The notes: generated from the letters alone by a model not told the origin. A DNA stretch of 64,000 nucleotides from Sphaerospermopsis sp. SIO1G1 (GCA_010672785.1 JAAHFX010000003.1:1-64000), one strand, 5' to 3'. Positions 26,197 to 36,648 are shown, counted from the stretch's first letter. Program-made: numbers and translations.

Positions 26197-27057
26197 TTAA
26201 ATCGGTGTCACCCAATAGGTAATACCTTGTACTATTTTGCTTTGTAAACCGAATTTTGGTAAACTCTCTTTATCCCACCCTAAATATGTCCAGTGTGGTG
26301 TATCTTTAACCACTGTTTGAAACCAACCATTTTCATTTAATGCTTGTCTTTGTTCTTGGTTTGATACTCCTAAATCTAGAGCTAAACCCCACAAATGTTG
26401 AGAAGTTCCTGGTGGTGCAACTAAACTCAAAATATTTTTTTCTTTGCCTTGTTTTACCTGTTCTAAGGTACTGCTGTTAGTATATTTTTGCCAAAATCTT
26501 AATGTGGTTGCATAACTACGAGTACAATCACCTGAGTACCCCGATCTTAAGGGTATATCTATGATGTTTCTGGCTTTGTTAAAAGCATCTGCGGCCGCTT
26601 TTTGTAAGTAACATTCTCTTGTTCCTTCTACTAAAGTTAATTGTAAATTTTCTTGAAAATCTACGGTTTCCACTTCATTCTCTAGAATAAATTTTGATGG
26701 TAGTATAATGTCTGGATTTTGATTAACAAATATTGTTCCATAAGCACGAAGAATGATATATTCATAACTATTTGTTGGAGGAATATTTTGCAGTTGATAA
26801 TTAACTGTTTCTAAAAATCTTTGTTGTTGATCTAATTCTGGACTGGGAATAAATTTACTTGTAGTGGTAATATTACTATTGTTTTTTCTGATAATTACTG
26901 AATTAGGTAAAGGTTGACGACTTTTAATATAGATGCTAATCGAGATTGTAAATATAGCGATGATAAAACTAATTAGAGTAATTTTAATTAATCTTGCTTT
27001 GACTTGGGAATTAATTTTCATAGTTTTTAAATATCTTTTTGGTGATTGTGATTTCAT
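26197..27057 (-). CDS. D-alanyl-D-alanine carboxypeptidase, VanY/M15 family
   Basis: 286 residues. An N-terminal membrane anchor, about residues 24-46 (LIKITLISFIIAIFTISISI), exports the catalytic part to the periplasm. Zinc-site motifs of M15B peptidases are present: SQHLWGLALDLGV (His and Asp) and DTPHWTYLGWD (His-Trp). The preceding PLRSGYSGDCTRSYATTLRF carries the substrate-binding Arg/Ser region. It would trim D-Ala from peptidoglycan stem peptides. It is divergent from the methyltransferase gene. Confidence 0.9.
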   Translation of the reverse strand: MKSQSPKRYLKTMKINSQVKARLIKITLISFIIAIFTISISIYIKSRQPLPNSVIIRKNNSNITTTSKFIPSPELDQQQRFLETVNYQLQNIPPTNSYEYIILRAYGTIFVNQNPDIILPSKFILENEVETVDFQENLQLTLVEGTRECYLQKAAADAFNKARNIIDIPLRSGYSGDCTRSYATTLRFWQKYTNSSTLEQVKQGKEKNILSLVAPPGTSQHLWGLALDLGVSNQEQRQALNENGWFQTVVKDTPHWTYLGWDKESLPKFGLQSKIVQGITYWVTPI

Positions 27058-27184
27058 TCTATATCAAAACTATGTTCGTTTAGGATGAAGGAAATCAGGA
27101 TTTATTGGTTGATTGGATGACATAAATAACCATCGTTGATGTATAATATATTTTTATATACTTAACTGCAATGTATAAAAGGAA

Positions 27185-28351
27185 ATGCAAAAGTTAACAG
27201 CCGTAGAATTATTCGCTGGTATCGGTGGTTTTCGTTTAGGTTTAGAAAATGCAAGTATTAAAACTATCTGGGCAAATGATATAAATAAATTGAGTTGTAA
27301 AGTATATCAAAGTAATTTTGGTGCAGATTCTATTGTATTAGGTGATATTAACAATATTCCTTTATCAGATATACCCAAACATGATATTTTAACTGCTGGT
27401 TTTCCTTGTCAACCATTTAGCCCTGCTGGTAAAAAACTTGGTATTAGAGATAGTCTTAGGGGTACTTTATTTGAAAAAATTGTAGAAATTATCGCCGCAA
27501 AAAAACCAAACTATTTCTTTTTGGAAAATGTTAAAAGACTTTTGACAATGGAAAAAGGCCATCATTTCAAAGTAATATTAAATGCACTAGCTGAATTAGA
27601 CTATTTGATTGAATGGAAGATTATTAGCCCTATTAATTTTGGTATTCCTCAAAATCGAGAGAGGATATTTATATTTGGCACAAAATTAAATCATCAAGAT
27701 TTCAGTGTACAACTCTTAGAAAAATCCTCTGTTTTTTTAACCCCAGAAAACTCAAATGAGTTAGGAAATATCGAAAAAAAGATAGATCAATTTATGGTAA
27801 ACATAATAGATTATAAACGCAAAAACTGTAATTGGGGAATTGCTTTTAAAAATATGATGTTTACTCAAAATATCTCTAATTTTACAGCTATCAAACCCAT
27901 AAAAAAACTCCAGGATATTTTGGAAGATGAAGCAGTGATAGATCCTATCTTTGATTTTACAGAAGATACCTTAGAACGGATTAAAAAAAGTAAATTTGTC
28001 AATCGTTATTGTCAGGGTGTAGAAATATTATATAATCAGGAAGGCGGTTCAAGGTTAGGTTATACAATTTTTGGCATTAATGGTATTGCATCAACATTAA
28101 CTGCTTCTACTTCTAGACATTATGAACGTTATCAAATAGGTGATAAATTCCGGCGTTTAACTAATGTTGAATATGCCAGATTAATGGGTTTTCCTGATCA
28201 TTGGTGTAGGGAAGCAAGAATTTATGATCAGTATGCTTTGTTTGGTAATGCAATTGTTCCTGCTTGTGTAGAATGGGTATGCAAGAGAATAGGACAACAA
28301 AATATTGAATTTACTAAATCTACTTATCAACAACTTAGTTTAGCTATTTAA
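27185..28351 (+). CDS. DNA (cytosine-5) methyltransferase of a type II R-M system
   Basis: 388 residues. Motif I ELFAGIGGFRLGLE (8-21) binds AdoMet. Motif IV GFPCQPFSPAGKK has catalytic Cys75. Motif VI is ENVKRL (114-119) and motif VIII is QNRERIF (156-162). The target-recognition region is followed by motif IX/X LTNVEYARLMGFPDHW and ALFGNAIVPACVEWV. The target site cannot be read from this. A restriction endonuclease-like gene starts 16 bases downstream, so this is a compact R-M pair. AAAAGG stands just upstream of the ATG. Confidence 0.95.
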   Translation: MQKLTAVELFAGIGGFRLGLENASIKTIWANDINKLSCKVYQSNFGADSIVLGDINNIPLSDIPKHDILTAGFPCQPFSPAGKKLGIRDSLRGTLFEKIVEIIAAKKPNYFFLENVKRLLTMEKGHHFKVILNALAELDYLIEWKIISPINFGIPQNRERIFIFGTKLNHQDFSVQLLEKSSVFLTPENSNELGNIEKKIDQFMVNIIDYKRKNCNWGIAFKNMMFTQNISNFTAIKPIKKLQDILEDEAVIDPIFDFTEDTLERIKKSKFVNRYCQGVEILYNQEGGSRLGYTIFGINGIASTLTASTSRHYERYQIGDKFRRLTNVEYARLMGFPDHWCREARIYDQYALFGNAIVPACVEWVCKRIGQQNIEFTKSTYQQLSLAI

Positions 28352-28367
28352 TAGGAAGATAATAAAT

Positions 28368-29027
28368 ATGGAATTATTAACACTAGAAGGACTAAAAAAA
28401 GCTGCTAGTAGTTTTTGTTTAGAATTGAGTTCAACAGCTATTAATAATTTATATGGAGTTACAGATGGTAAAGCTGTAGGAACTTATGTGGAGTCTAACT
28501 TCAATCAATACCTCTCTAATAGATATGATTATACTCTTGGTAGTGCAGCAGCAGGAATTGATTTCCCTAGTTTAGAAGTTGATTTAAAGGTAACATCCAT
28601 TCGACAACCACAATCTTCATGTCCATTTAGAAATGCGGCTCAAAAGGTTTATGGTTTAGGTTATCACTTATTAATATTTGCATACGAAAAAATTGATAAT
28701 CATACTGAACGCACAGCTACATTAAATTTTTATCATGTTGTTTTTGTAGATAAAAAATGTACAGGAGATTATCAAACAAGTTACGGAATAAATGAGATTT
28801 TACGCCGTAATGGTAATCAAGATGATGTCATAGCTTTTTTAGAAGAAAGGAATTTTCCATTAGATGAAATTGGTAGAGCAGCATTAGCAGAAAGAATTTT
28901 GCGTGAACCTCCAGCAATGGGTTATCTGACTATTTCCAATGCTTTACAATGGAGATTACAATATAGTAGAGTGATTCAAGTTTCTACAACTGGAACAATA
29001 ACAGGTATAGAAAATCTATTAGCATAA
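28368..29027 (+). CDS. Type II restriction endonuclease partner
   Basis: 219 residues, probably the cognate nuclease. The segment SAAAGIDFPSLEVDLKVTSI, near residues 63-82, gives an Asp, then Glu-x-Asp-x-Lys, resembling a PD-(D/E)XK site. The rest is unlike proteins I can name. No signal peptide. Position, orientation and spacing behind the C5 methyltransferase are the main evidence; specificity is unknown. No frameshift or stop, so the pair looks functional. Confidence 0.8.
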   Translation: MELLTLEGLKKAASSFCLELSSTAINNLYGVTDGKAVGTYVESNFNQYLSNRYDYTLGSAAAGIDFPSLEVDLKVTSIRQPQSSCPFRNAAQKVYGLGYHLLIFAYEKIDNHTERTATLNFYHVVFVDKKCTGDYQTSYGINEILRRNGNQDDVIAFLEERNFPLDEIGRAALAERILREPPAMGYLTISNALQWRLQYSRVIQVSTTGTITGIENLLA

Positions 29028-29267
29028 ATTATCATAAAATTTCTTATCCCTTCCATACCTAATCTCAACATTGTAAATATTCATGTCCTAAATTTGGTTA
29101 CAACCACATTTATAATTAATTGTAATCAAATCAAAAATATTCAACATCTTATAATATAAATCCTTAAATCCTGTAAATCCTGATTCTGACAATTAATGTA
29201 AAATATACGCTAAAATACCCACAGTAATTAACTTTTTAAACATTTAACTTTTAATTCCTAACTCCTC

Positions 29268-31211
29268 ATGACCATGCAAAATACTGTTCAATTCCAAGAT
29301 GCTTATGATGTAATTGTTGTCGGTGCTGGCCACGCCGGTTGTGAAGCAGCTTTAGCTACTGCTCGCCTCGGTTGTCGTACTTTACTGTTAACCCTTAACC
29401 TGGATAAAATTGCTTGGCAACCTTGTAACCCCGCCGTAGGTGGCCCCGCTAAGTCCCAACTCACCCATGAAATAGATGCTTTAGGTGGGGAAATAGGCAA
29501 AATGGCAGACCGCACCTATCTACAAAAACGTATCCTCAACTCTTCAAGAGGACCAGCAGTTTGGGCATTACGGGCGCAAACTGATAAGCGTGAGTATGCA
29601 GCAGTGATAAAGGGAATTGTCGAAAATCAATCAAATTTGACAATTCGAGAAGGCATGGTGACAGATTTAGTTTTAGGAAAAAATGATGAAGTTATCGGTG
29701 TAGAAACTTATTTTGGTGTCGCTTTTGAATGCAAAGCTGTTATTCTCACCACTGGTACTTTCTTGGGTGGGAGAATTTGGGTAGGTAACAAGTCTATGGA
29801 AGCTGGCCGGGCCGGGGAATTTGCAGCAGTAGGTTTAACAGAAACCCTTAACCGTTTGGGTTTTGAAACAGGAAGATTGAAAACTGGTACACCTGCACGG
29901 GTAGATAAGCGGTCTGTTGATTACAGTAAAATGCAACTGCAACCAGGAGATGAGGAAGTACGCTGGTTTAGTTTTGATCCTCAAGTGTGGGTAGAGCGGG
30001 AACAAATTCCCTGTCACATGACTAGAACCACTAAGGAAACACATAAATTAATCCAAGAAAATTTACACCTATCCCCTGTTTATGGTGGTTGGGTTGATGC
30101 TAAAGGACCTCGTTATTGTCCTAGTATTGAAGATAAAATAGTCCGCTTTGCCGATAAAGAAAGTCATCAAATCTTCATTGAACCAGAAGGACGGGATATA
30201 CCGGAATTATACATTCAAGGATTTTCTACAGGTTTACCAGAAAATCTGCAAATTACCATGTTGCAAAGTCTTCCCGGTTTGGAAAACTGCGTGATGTTGC
30301 GTCCTGCCTATGCAGTAGAGTATGATTATTTACCAGCAACTCAGTGTTATCCCACATTGATGACCAAGAAAATTCAAGGGTTATTCTGTGCAGGACAAAT
30401 TAACGGCACAACCGGTTATGAAGAAGCAGCAGCACAGGGTATGGTAGCTGGTGTGAATGCAGCACGGTTGGTGCGAAATCAGGAAATGCTTATTTTCCCC
30501 CGTGAGCAAAGTTACATTGGTACGTTAGTGGATGACCTGTGTACTAAGGATTTACGTGAACCTTACCGTATGCTTACTAGTAGGTCTGAGTATCGTTTAT
30601 TGCTACGATCTGATAATGCCGATCAACGGATGACACCATTAGGAAGGGAAATTGGTTTAATTGATGATAGACGCTGGGAATTGTTTACTAACAAACAAGA
30701 ACAAATTGTAGCAGAAAAAGAAAGACTACATACCACCAGAATTAAAGAACATGATGATATAGGTAAGGCGATCGCCCAGGATACCCAACAAGCAATCAAG
30801 GGATCTATTACCCTCGCTGACTGGTTGCGTCGTCCAGGTATACACTACATTGATCTGGATAGATATGGCCTAGGAAATTCCACCCTCAACCAAGCCGAAA
30901 GAGAAGGTGCAGAAATTGACATTAAATATTCTGGATATCTGGCCAGACAGAAAAATCAAATTGAGCAGATCGCCCGCCAAGCCAACCGCCCCTTACCAGC
31001 AGATTTAGATTATGCAGCAATTGATACTTTATCTAAAGAAGCCAGAGAAAAACTAGGGAAAGTCAAACCCTTAACAATAGGACAAGCTGCCCGAATTGGT
31101 GGGGTTAACCCTGCGGATGTAAATGCCTTACTTATTTATTTAGAAATCCGTAAAAATAAGGAACAATCTGAGTTTTCGTTATTAGTGGATACAAAAACTT
31201 CTCCATCATAG
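29268..31211 (+). CDS. mnmG: tRNA uridine-5-carboxymethylaminomethyl modification enzyme MnmG (GidA)
   Basis: With MnmE it makes the 5-carboxymethylaminomethyl modification on wobble U34 of several tRNAs, using FAD, NADH and folate. 647 residues. The FAD-binding [20 protein letters not shown] is near residue 16-35, then [16 protein letters not shown] motif ([20 protein letters not shown]). [25 protein letters not shown], the catalytic-region [18 protein letters not shown], and [17 protein letters not shown] are further family marks. Two starts (MTMQ or MQNT) are possible. Confidence 0.97.
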   Translation: MTMQNTVQFQDAYDVIVVGAGHAGCEAALATARLGCRTLLLTLNLDKIAWQPCNPAVGGPAKSQLTHEIDALGGEIGKMADRTYLQKRILNSSRGPAVWALRAQTDKREYAAVIKGIVENQSNLTIREGMVTDLVLGKNDEVIGVETYFGVAFECKAVILTTGTFLGGRIWVGNKSMEAGRAGEFAAVGLTETLNRLGFETGRLKTGTPARVDKRSVDYSKMQLQPGDEEVRWFSFDPQVWVEREQIPCHMTRTTKETHKLIQENLHLSPVYGGWVDAKGPRYCPSIEDKIVRFADKESHQIFIEPEGRDIPELYIQGFSTGLPENLQITMLQSLPGLENCVMLRPAYAVEYDYLPATQCYPTLMTKKIQGLFCAGQINGTTGYEEAAAQGMVAGVNAARLVRNQEMLIFPREQSYIGTLVDDLCTKDLREPYRMLTSRSEYRLLLRSDNADQRMTPLGREIGLIDDRRWELFTNKQEQIVAEKERLHTTRIKEHDDIGKAIAQDTQQAIKGSITLADWLRRPGIHYIDLDRYGLGNSTLNQAEREGAEIDIKYSGYLARQKNQIEQIARQANRPLPADLDYAAIDTLSKEAREKLGKVKPLTIGQAARIGGVNPADVNALLIYLEIRKNKEQSEFSLLVDTKTSPS

Positions 31212-31428
31212 GTATAGTATAGGCTGAGAGATCAGTAAGATGTATTACATAGATTTTTGAAGTGAAATTCTGAACTACTTCCAAATCACAGTAGAATTTA
31301 ATACCATTGTGGCATCAATTAATTTCCCAGGCTATTTCCCAGGGAATGAATGATTAAAAGTGAAGTCAAAAACTTGATTTCCTGACCATTATGGATTTCT
31401 CTTTTTCTCTTTAGCAGTTATAAATAAA

Positions 31429-32649
31429 ATGTCTATGATACCAGCAGAAACCAGCACCTCTATAACTATTTCTGAGGCTATAGAGGACTTAGTGCCTGAT
31501 GAAACTTTATCTATAGAAGCTTATGCAGAAGGCTTGATAGATGATCTATTCAGCGACATTGATGACATTTTGGAAACTGGCAGAAAAAATCCTGCCAAAA
31601 CTTTCAGAACAGAATATGCTCGTCAGCAAGCTGTAGCGGTAAAAATGTCCGAAGTGGTATTACCACAAACTCTCAACCGTTCTGTTTCCACCATTGAGCC
31701 AATTCCCACTCAGCAAACCACAAATACACTGGTATTTAATTCTCCATCTGTCACCACAATTAGGAAAAGAAAACAAAAAAACACAGGTGGTTTAAGCAAC
31801 TGGCTAATACTTGGCTCTACCATCAGTATGGCAGTAATTGGCACAGCTTATTTAACAGAATCAGGAATTATCAAAGGTTTAACTACAAATATTCATACCA
31901 ATCAAATTCAATCGGCTCAAGTAGTCAATCAAGATCCAAGGGCAGAACTAGTTGACTATATGTTAGAAGCTTTGGCCGTAATTGATCAAAAACAAGCCCG
32001 CCAACCACAAAATACTTTATCTAGATCAGGTAGAGTTAATCGCGAAGTTATTAATTCTTTACCGTCACCTAGTCAACCATCTGTAGGCACTCTCAACCCC
32101 CCACCAGTTTCCAATCGGAATCGGGTAACAAATGTTGTGGAAAGAATATATGTTCCTGTTTATCAGTCTCCTCCATCTGTGCGTCCATTACCAGAAGTGG
32201 CAGACTCCTCAAATCCGGTATCTCCTCCTAAGTTAATTAATGAAAATACTCAAAAGCAGCCTGAGTTGGTTAATGAAAGTACTCAAAAGCAGCCTGAGTT
32301 GGTTAATGAAAGTACTCAAAAACAACCCCCTGTTACCAAATCTACACCAGTTCAACCAGTTACAACTGCTAAATTGCCTACCATTGCACCGCCAAAACTA
32401 CCGACAGTACCAGCACCCACTACTACTCAGGACATTTATTTACCTGCCTATTCAGCCCAATTAGAAGGATTAATGGAGTTAGGTGAAAAGTCAGCAGCTT
32501 TATTTAAAGTTGATGGTGTAACTCGCCGAATTAAGCTGGGAGAGAACATTGGAGCTACAGGTTGGACTCTGGTAGAGGTGAGTAATGGTGAAGCAATTAT
32601 CCGCCGTAATGGTGAGGTACGCTCAATATATACAGGTCAAAAACTGTGA
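31429..32649 (+). CDS. Single-pass membrane protein with pilus/secretion-like C-terminal domain
   Basis: 406 residues with no known full-length family. An acidic cytoplasmic part is followed by a basic stretch (RKRKQ) and one membrane helix at about 124-143 (NWLILGSTISMAVIGTAYLT). Next comes a Pro/Thr/Gln-rich periplasmic linker and a small C-terminal domain (FKVDGVTRRIKLGENIGATG, then WTLVEVSNGEAIIRRNGEVR). That domain resembles the PilP/GspC HR-like region of type IV pilus and type II secretion proteins; this is an inference. The linker contains a NESTQKQPELV unit repeated about 2.7 times, encoded by a 33-bp tandem repeat at about 32236-32330. ComFB follows 520 bases on. Confidence 0.6.
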   Translation: MSMIPAETSTSITISEAIEDLVPDETLSIEAYAEGLIDDLFSDIDDILETGRKNPAKTFRTEYARQQAVAVKMSEVVLPQTLNRSVSTIEPIPTQQTTNTLVFNSPSVTTIRKRKQKNTGGLSNWLILGSTISMAVIGTAYLTESGIIKGLTTNIHTNQIQSAQVVNQDPRAELVDYMLEALAVIDQKQARQPQNTLSRSGRVNREVINSLPSPSQPSVGTLNPPPVSNRNRVTNVVERIYVPVYQSPPSVRPLPEVADSSNPVSPPKLINENTQKQPELVNESTQKQPELVNESTQKQPPVTKSTPVQPVTTAKLPTIAPPKLPTVPAPTTTQDIYLPAYSAQLEGLMELGEKSAALFKVDGVTRRIKLGENIGATGWTLVEVSNGEAIIRRNGEVRSIYTGQKL

Positions 32650-33172
32650 TTCATCTCCAGAACAAATGTAAAAATATTGACATTAAAATACATAAAAAGG
32701 TAGTAGATGCGGTGTAACATAATTAACACCAATATCTGCTATCTACAAGTAATAATACTTATACTTATCCCACACACTACTTAACTTAAATTAAAAATAT
32801 CCACATATAAGTAGTCGTGAGCAATAAATCTTATCGCTAGGATAGTTAACATATAAGGTTTACAGAGATTTACTATTTAATAGCTATGTGCAATTATTCA
32901 CGAAGCGAAAGAAAATTATGCACAAACAGCTATTGTATATAAACTTATATTTTTTGCCTGTATTTCCACACAAAAAATCTACACAAGATGTGTTAAAACT
33001 TTTATTCCGCAAACGGTATTATTACTCTTTACACTGCTGGTAAAAAATGTGTATAGTTATATTTAGCCTAATTCTTTTGCATAAAAGAATTATAAACTCT
33101 TATCAAGCATCTTCACAAAAATTTTAACCTAAATTTACCGAAAGATCAAGTAAAACCTAAAAATTTTTTGTT
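32650..33172. other. Long gene-free leader region before comFB
   Basis: 523 bases with no open frame and none of the dispersed repeat families. Its length and freedom from repeats hint at a promoter or long 5' leader for the ComFB gene. I could not define boxes or a riboswitch fold. Confidence 0.45.
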
Positions 33173-33727
33173 ATGTCATACAATCATTCATCATCTCACC
33201 GTTCTTCGACTCCATCTTCCAATCATGACTCGAACTTTCCCAGACTATCAATTCGGAAAAATTGCTGTAATGTCATGGAAAGCCTAGTTGTAGAGGAAGT
33301 AGAGAAGCAAATTCAGAAATTGCCTAGCAAAGTTGCCAAATATATTAAGTTATCAGAAGTGGTTGCCTATGCCTTAAACCGATTACCTAGTTTATATGCG
33401 ACTAGCAAAAAAGGCTGGCACAGACAAGTAAATTATGGCAAAAATGAGTTACATAAGCAGATTTCTGTATCTGTACGTCAGGGTATAGCTGCTGTGCAAA
33501 GAGATCCTCTGCGTGTTAATGATCCCCTCAACTTTGCTGAAGATCATTCTGCTGTCATGGCTTTAGAAAAACTGAAAACTATATTGCAATGTGAAGACAT
33601 CTCATGGGAAAAATTGCCAGACATAGTAGAAAAAACTTTAATTAATACTTCTAAAGCAAGAAAGTCTTGGGGGAAAAAAGCAGTGAATAATGATGATTTT
33701 TTCGATTGGAACACTCGTCGTTATTAA
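33173..33727 (+). CDS. ComFB family protein (cyclic dinucleotide receptor-type)
   Basis: 184 residues with a central ComFB domain: NCCNVMESLVVEEVEKQIQK, then YIKLSEVVAYALNRLPSLYA, and QISVSVRQGIAAVQRDPLR. The cysteine pair before NVMESLV and the RLPSLYATSKKGW motif are typical. Cyanobacterial ComFB-domain proteins (CdgR in Anabaena, ComFB in Synechocystis) have been described as c-di-GMP or c-di-AMP receptors tied to cell size or natural competence. A Ser-rich disordered N-terminus of about 30 residues precedes the domain. The upstream gene has a pilus-like domain, which would fit a motility or competence context. Confidence 0.88.
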   Translation: MSYNHSSSHRSSTPSSNHDSNFPRLSIRKNCCNVMESLVVEEVEKQIQKLPSKVAKYIKLSEVVAYALNRLPSLYATSKKGWHRQVNYGKNELHKQISVSVRQGIAAVQRDPLRVNDPLNFAEDHSAVMALEKLKTILQCEDISWEKLPDIVEKTLINTSKARKSWGKKAVNNDDFFDWNTRRY

Positions 33728-33758
33728 TTTTGGTAAAGACCAACAGTTTGATTGTTAC

Positions 33759-34376
33759 TCAATCTTTAGTAACATTAGCTTCTAGCGTCTTGACCTGATT
33801 TTGTAATTCTTCAACTACTTGTGAATGTGATTGCTCTAAAGTATAGCCAGCCCAGAGAAAGCCACCAGTGCATAGTGCTAAAACACCAATTAATGTACCA
33901 GTTAGTATTTTGATCTGACCACGTAACTGCTTAACTTCATATATTGGATATTCTACTGGTCTGGAAGACCGAGAATTTATTTTTGGGTTTTCTACGACAA
34001 CCTCTACTTGCGGAGTTTCCAGATTTGCACCTGGCGTATCTGCACTTTTAAACTCGATCTGCGATCGCAACCAATCGGTGATTAATTGTGGACAATTCAT
34101 TCTAAACCACTGCCAAGCAACCACTCTGACGGCTGGCTTAGATATTTTAGAAACCCATCTGAGACTTTTATTTACAGGGCGAGATGTAAATTTTTGGTTA
34201 ATTAAGTTTGTTGCTCCAGCATCGTAAAGACAATTCAAAATTAATTTGACTGTTGCTTCTTCCCGTTCGACTAAATTTTCTAACAGCAGAAGCACATCCT
34301 GCATTAATTGTTCTTCTTTTTCTGCATCTGTTGGCAATCTTTGAAAGTTATTAGATGGTGGTAATTGTTTAGACAT
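33759..34376 (-). CDS. Membrane-anchored hypothetical protein, 205 residues
   Basis: Unrecognised. The N-terminal two thirds are soluble and helical (ENLVEREEATVKLILNCLYD, then VAWQWFRMNCPQLITDWLRS). A linker leads to one membrane helix near residues 163-184 (ILTGTLIGVLALCTGGFLWA), followed by a short coiled coil (SHSQVVEELQNQVKTLEANV). It converges on comFB with a 31-base gap. No catalytic motif seen. Confidence 0.7.
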   Translation of the reverse strand: MSKQLPPSNNFQRLPTDAEKEEQLMQDVLLLLENLVEREEATVKLILNCLYDAGATNLINQKFTSRPVNKSLRWVSKISKPAVRVVAWQWFRMNCPQLITDWLRSQIEFKSADTPGANLETPQVEVVVENPKINSRSSRPVEYPIYEVKQLRGQIKILTGTLIGVLALCTGGFLWAGYTLEQSHSQVVEELQNQVKTLEANVTKD

Positions 34377-34504
34377 ATACCCCGTATAAATATCAATATT
34401 TTACAACTACTTTTTCAGTATACTGGGATTATCAAGTATTTTACTAAATTTGAACAGAGCCAAAGTGACAGTTTGTTAAAGGCAGGATGCAGGATGAAGG
34501 ATGC

Positions 34505-34592
34505 AGGGAGAGAACTGAAAAACTACTTTTCAATCTCTCGAAATCAAAAAAGTGCAAGGTTTTTTAGTACTTACCCCTCAAAAGCTTGCACT
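34505..34592 (-). repeat. Two-hairpin dispersed repeat, family R2 (copy B)
   Basis: Minus-strand copy: GTGCAAG and CTTGCAC arms at its left, then TTTTTTGATTTCGAGAGATT and the TTTTCAGTTCTCTCCCTGC right hairpin. It lies between two minus-strand genes and is not inside either. Confidence 0.65.
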
Positions 34593-34661
34593 TTCTCCAT
34601 CTCCATCTCCAATCTTCTAAAACTCAATACCAGTAATATTTTCAGATTTATTCAGCATCCC

Positions 34662-35810
34662 CTATTTAGCCAAAACTTGTTTTAAAGCATCCACCAACCG
34701 ATCTACATTTTCAGGACGACTATTAAAACCCATTAAACCAACACGCCAAACTTGACCGGCTAATTCACCTAAACCACCACCCACTTCAATATTATGTTCT
34801 AGTAATAACTGTTTTGCTACAGCTTTGCCATCTATACCTTCAGGAATACACACTGTCGTGAGAGTTGGTAAGCGGTATTCTTTGGCAACGTGCATTTTTA
34901 AACCGATTGCTTCTAAACTAGCCCAAAGATACTCAACATTTTTTTGATGACGTTGCCAACAATTTGCTAAACCTTCTTCTGCGACTAAACGTAACGCTTC
35001 CCGTAAACCATAATATAAATTGATTGGTGCTGTATGGTGATATGTGCGTTCAGTACCCCAGTATTTTCCTAGTAGCAGCATATCTAAATACCAGTTAGCT
35101 ACCTTAGATTCACGTTTTTGCAACTTTTCCAACGCCCGGGAACTCATGGTAAAGGGAGAAGCACCAGGAGAACAACCTAAACCTTTTTGACTGCAACTGT
35201 AGGCTAAGTCTACACCCCAGTCATCTAAAAAGATGGGAACACCTCCCAAACTGGTAACAGTATCCAATAACAACAAAGTTCCATGTTGGCGACATAGTTC
35301 ACCCACATCCTCCAAGGGTTGTCTCGCACCGGTGGAAGTTTCGGCATGAACTAGAGCTAAAATTGCGGGTTTGTGAGTTTCTAAAGCTGTTTTAACTTCA
35401 TCTATAGAAAATACTTGTCCCCAAGGTTTAGTGATCGTACGAACATCTGCACCGTATCTTCCCGCCATATCAACTAAACGATTGCCAAAATAACCAGCTA
35501 CACCAACTAATACCACATCCCCTGGTTCTACAGTATTAGCTAGGGTAGCTTCCATCGCTGCTGTACCTGTACCGCTAACAGCGATGGTATGGGGGTTTTC
35601 GGTTTGCCAAACATAGCGTAATAGAGACTGAATTTCATCCATTAGGGCTAGAAATGCTGGATCTAAATGCCCTAAAGGTGTGGTATTCATAGCTTTTAAG
35701 ACAGTAGGATGGGCATTGGATGGGCCAGGTCCTAGTAATAACCGATTAGGAACTTCTAAAGATGAAAGTTGTAAACGTTGACTTTCATTGATAGGAACAG
35801 CAGATGTCAT
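34662..35810 (-). CDS. Alanine--glyoxylate/serine--pyruvate aminotransferase family protein
   Basis: 382-residue class V PLP aminotransferase. Motifs: RLLLGPGPSNAHPTVLKAM at the start, VSGTGTAAMEATLANT near residue 79-94, LVHAETSTGARQPLE, LLLDTVTSLGGVPIFLDDW, and the PLP lysine in YSCSQKGLGCSPG near residue 208. In cyanobacteria it would handle glyoxylate from photorespiration or act as a hydrogenase-associated/small-subunit-like transaminase; the first is more likely. Length is normal and the frame is clean. Confidence 0.93.
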   Translation of the reverse strand: MTSAVPINESQRLQLSSLEVPNRLLLGPGPSNAHPTVLKAMNTTPLGHLDPAFLALMDEIQSLLRYVWQTENPHTIAVSGTGTAAMEATLANTVEPGDVVLVGVAGYFGNRLVDMAGRYGADVRTITKPWGQVFSIDEVKTALETHKPAILALVHAETSTGARQPLEDVGELCRQHGTLLLLDTVTSLGGVPIFLDDWGVDLAYSCSQKGLGCSPGASPFTMSSRALEKLQKRESKVANWYLDMLLLGKYWGTERTYHHTAPINLYYGLREALRLVAEEGLANCWQRHQKNVEYLWASLEAIGLKMHVAKEYRLPTLTTVCIPEGIDGKAVAKQLLLEHNIEVGGGLGELAGQVWRVGLMGFNSRPENVDRLVDALKQVLAK

Positions 35811-36015
35811 AATTTTATTGATGGTGTAGGTTGTACCAATTCTGTATAAAGATGCGCCAAGTTTATCCGGGAGTTAACCGCAGCCTCATCAAGAAATGGT
35901 ATTAATGCTAATTGGAGTTATTTTCTGTTAAATTATGTAGCAAATGCAAAAATTATAGAAAAATATTATTTTTCGATTTTCTTTGATCAATAACCAATTA
36001 CCAATCACCAAAGTT

Positions 36016-36405
36016 ATGATATTCTCAGGCACAAGACCTAATAATTTAGGCGTTCAAGATAGTAGATTAACACCCTGTCCTAACAGTCCTAACTGTGTTT
36101 GTAGTCAGGATCAAGATTCTTTACATCAAATTGCACCGCTGCATTTTACATCAACTTCTGCTCAGGCATTATCTCAACTTAAAAATGTTATTCAGTCTTT
36201 ACCAAGAACTACGATCATTACAGAGACAGAAGATTATTTATATGTGGAATTTAAAACTGCGTTAATGGGGTTTGTAGATGATGTTGAATTTTATTTTGAT
36301 GCTAGTTCACAGGTGATTCATGTCCGTTCTGCTTCTCGTTTAGGTTATGGTGATTTAGGTGTGAATAGAAACAGGATAGAAATGATTCGTGCTAAATTTG
36401 CATGA
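36016..36405 (+). CDS. DUF1499 domain-containing protein
   Basis: 129 residues from ATG 36016 (MIFSGTRPNNLG). An in-frame ATG at 35983 would add 11 residues read from a heptamer-like ATTACCAATCACC stretch. The pattern LTPCPNSPNCVCSQ near the start, the ETEDYLYVEFKTALMGFVDD middle and VRSASRLGYGDLGVNRNRIE end are diagnostic of DUF1499. Function unknown. Four cysteines near the N-terminus (CPNSPNCVC) could bind metal or form a disulfide. Confidence 0.9.
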   Translation: MIFSGTRPNNLGVQDSRLTPCPNSPNCVCSQDQDSLHQIAPLHFTSTSAQALSQLKNVIQSLPRTTIITETEDYLYVEFKTALMGFVDDVEFYFDASSQVIHVRSASRLGYGDLGVNRNRIEMIRAKFA

Positions 36406-36515
36406 TGTGGCTATTATTGGCACTCAGATATGTGAACAGGGAATGAACCACGAAGGAGCGAAGGACGCAAAGGGAAGAAAAAAGAAGAAGGTTTTTAGGT
36501 ATTTCTCATATGTAG

Positions 36516-36586
36516 GACTCCTATTTGATTTTTGAACAGAACTCAGTATATACGTAAATTTTTCTTCCCTGTTCCCTGTTTCCTGT
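36516..36586 (+). repeat. Dispersed repeat R6, second copy
   Basis: Close match to 19097-19167 including TAGGACTCCTATTTGATTTT and CAGAACTCAGTATATAC. A GAACCACGAAGG repeat precedes it at 36445. A TTCCCTGTTTCCTG tract follows up to the potC-like gene. Confidence 0.65.
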
Positions 36587-36648
36587 TTCCTGTTCCCTAT
36601 TTCCTGTTTCCTAATCTTCACAAATAACTTTTTCAGCAAACCTTAAAT

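Noticed and set aside
34365..34685. 106-residue plus-strand open frame
   Set aside because: It reads through repeat R2 and low-complexity sequence and overlaps the end of the aminotransferase gene.
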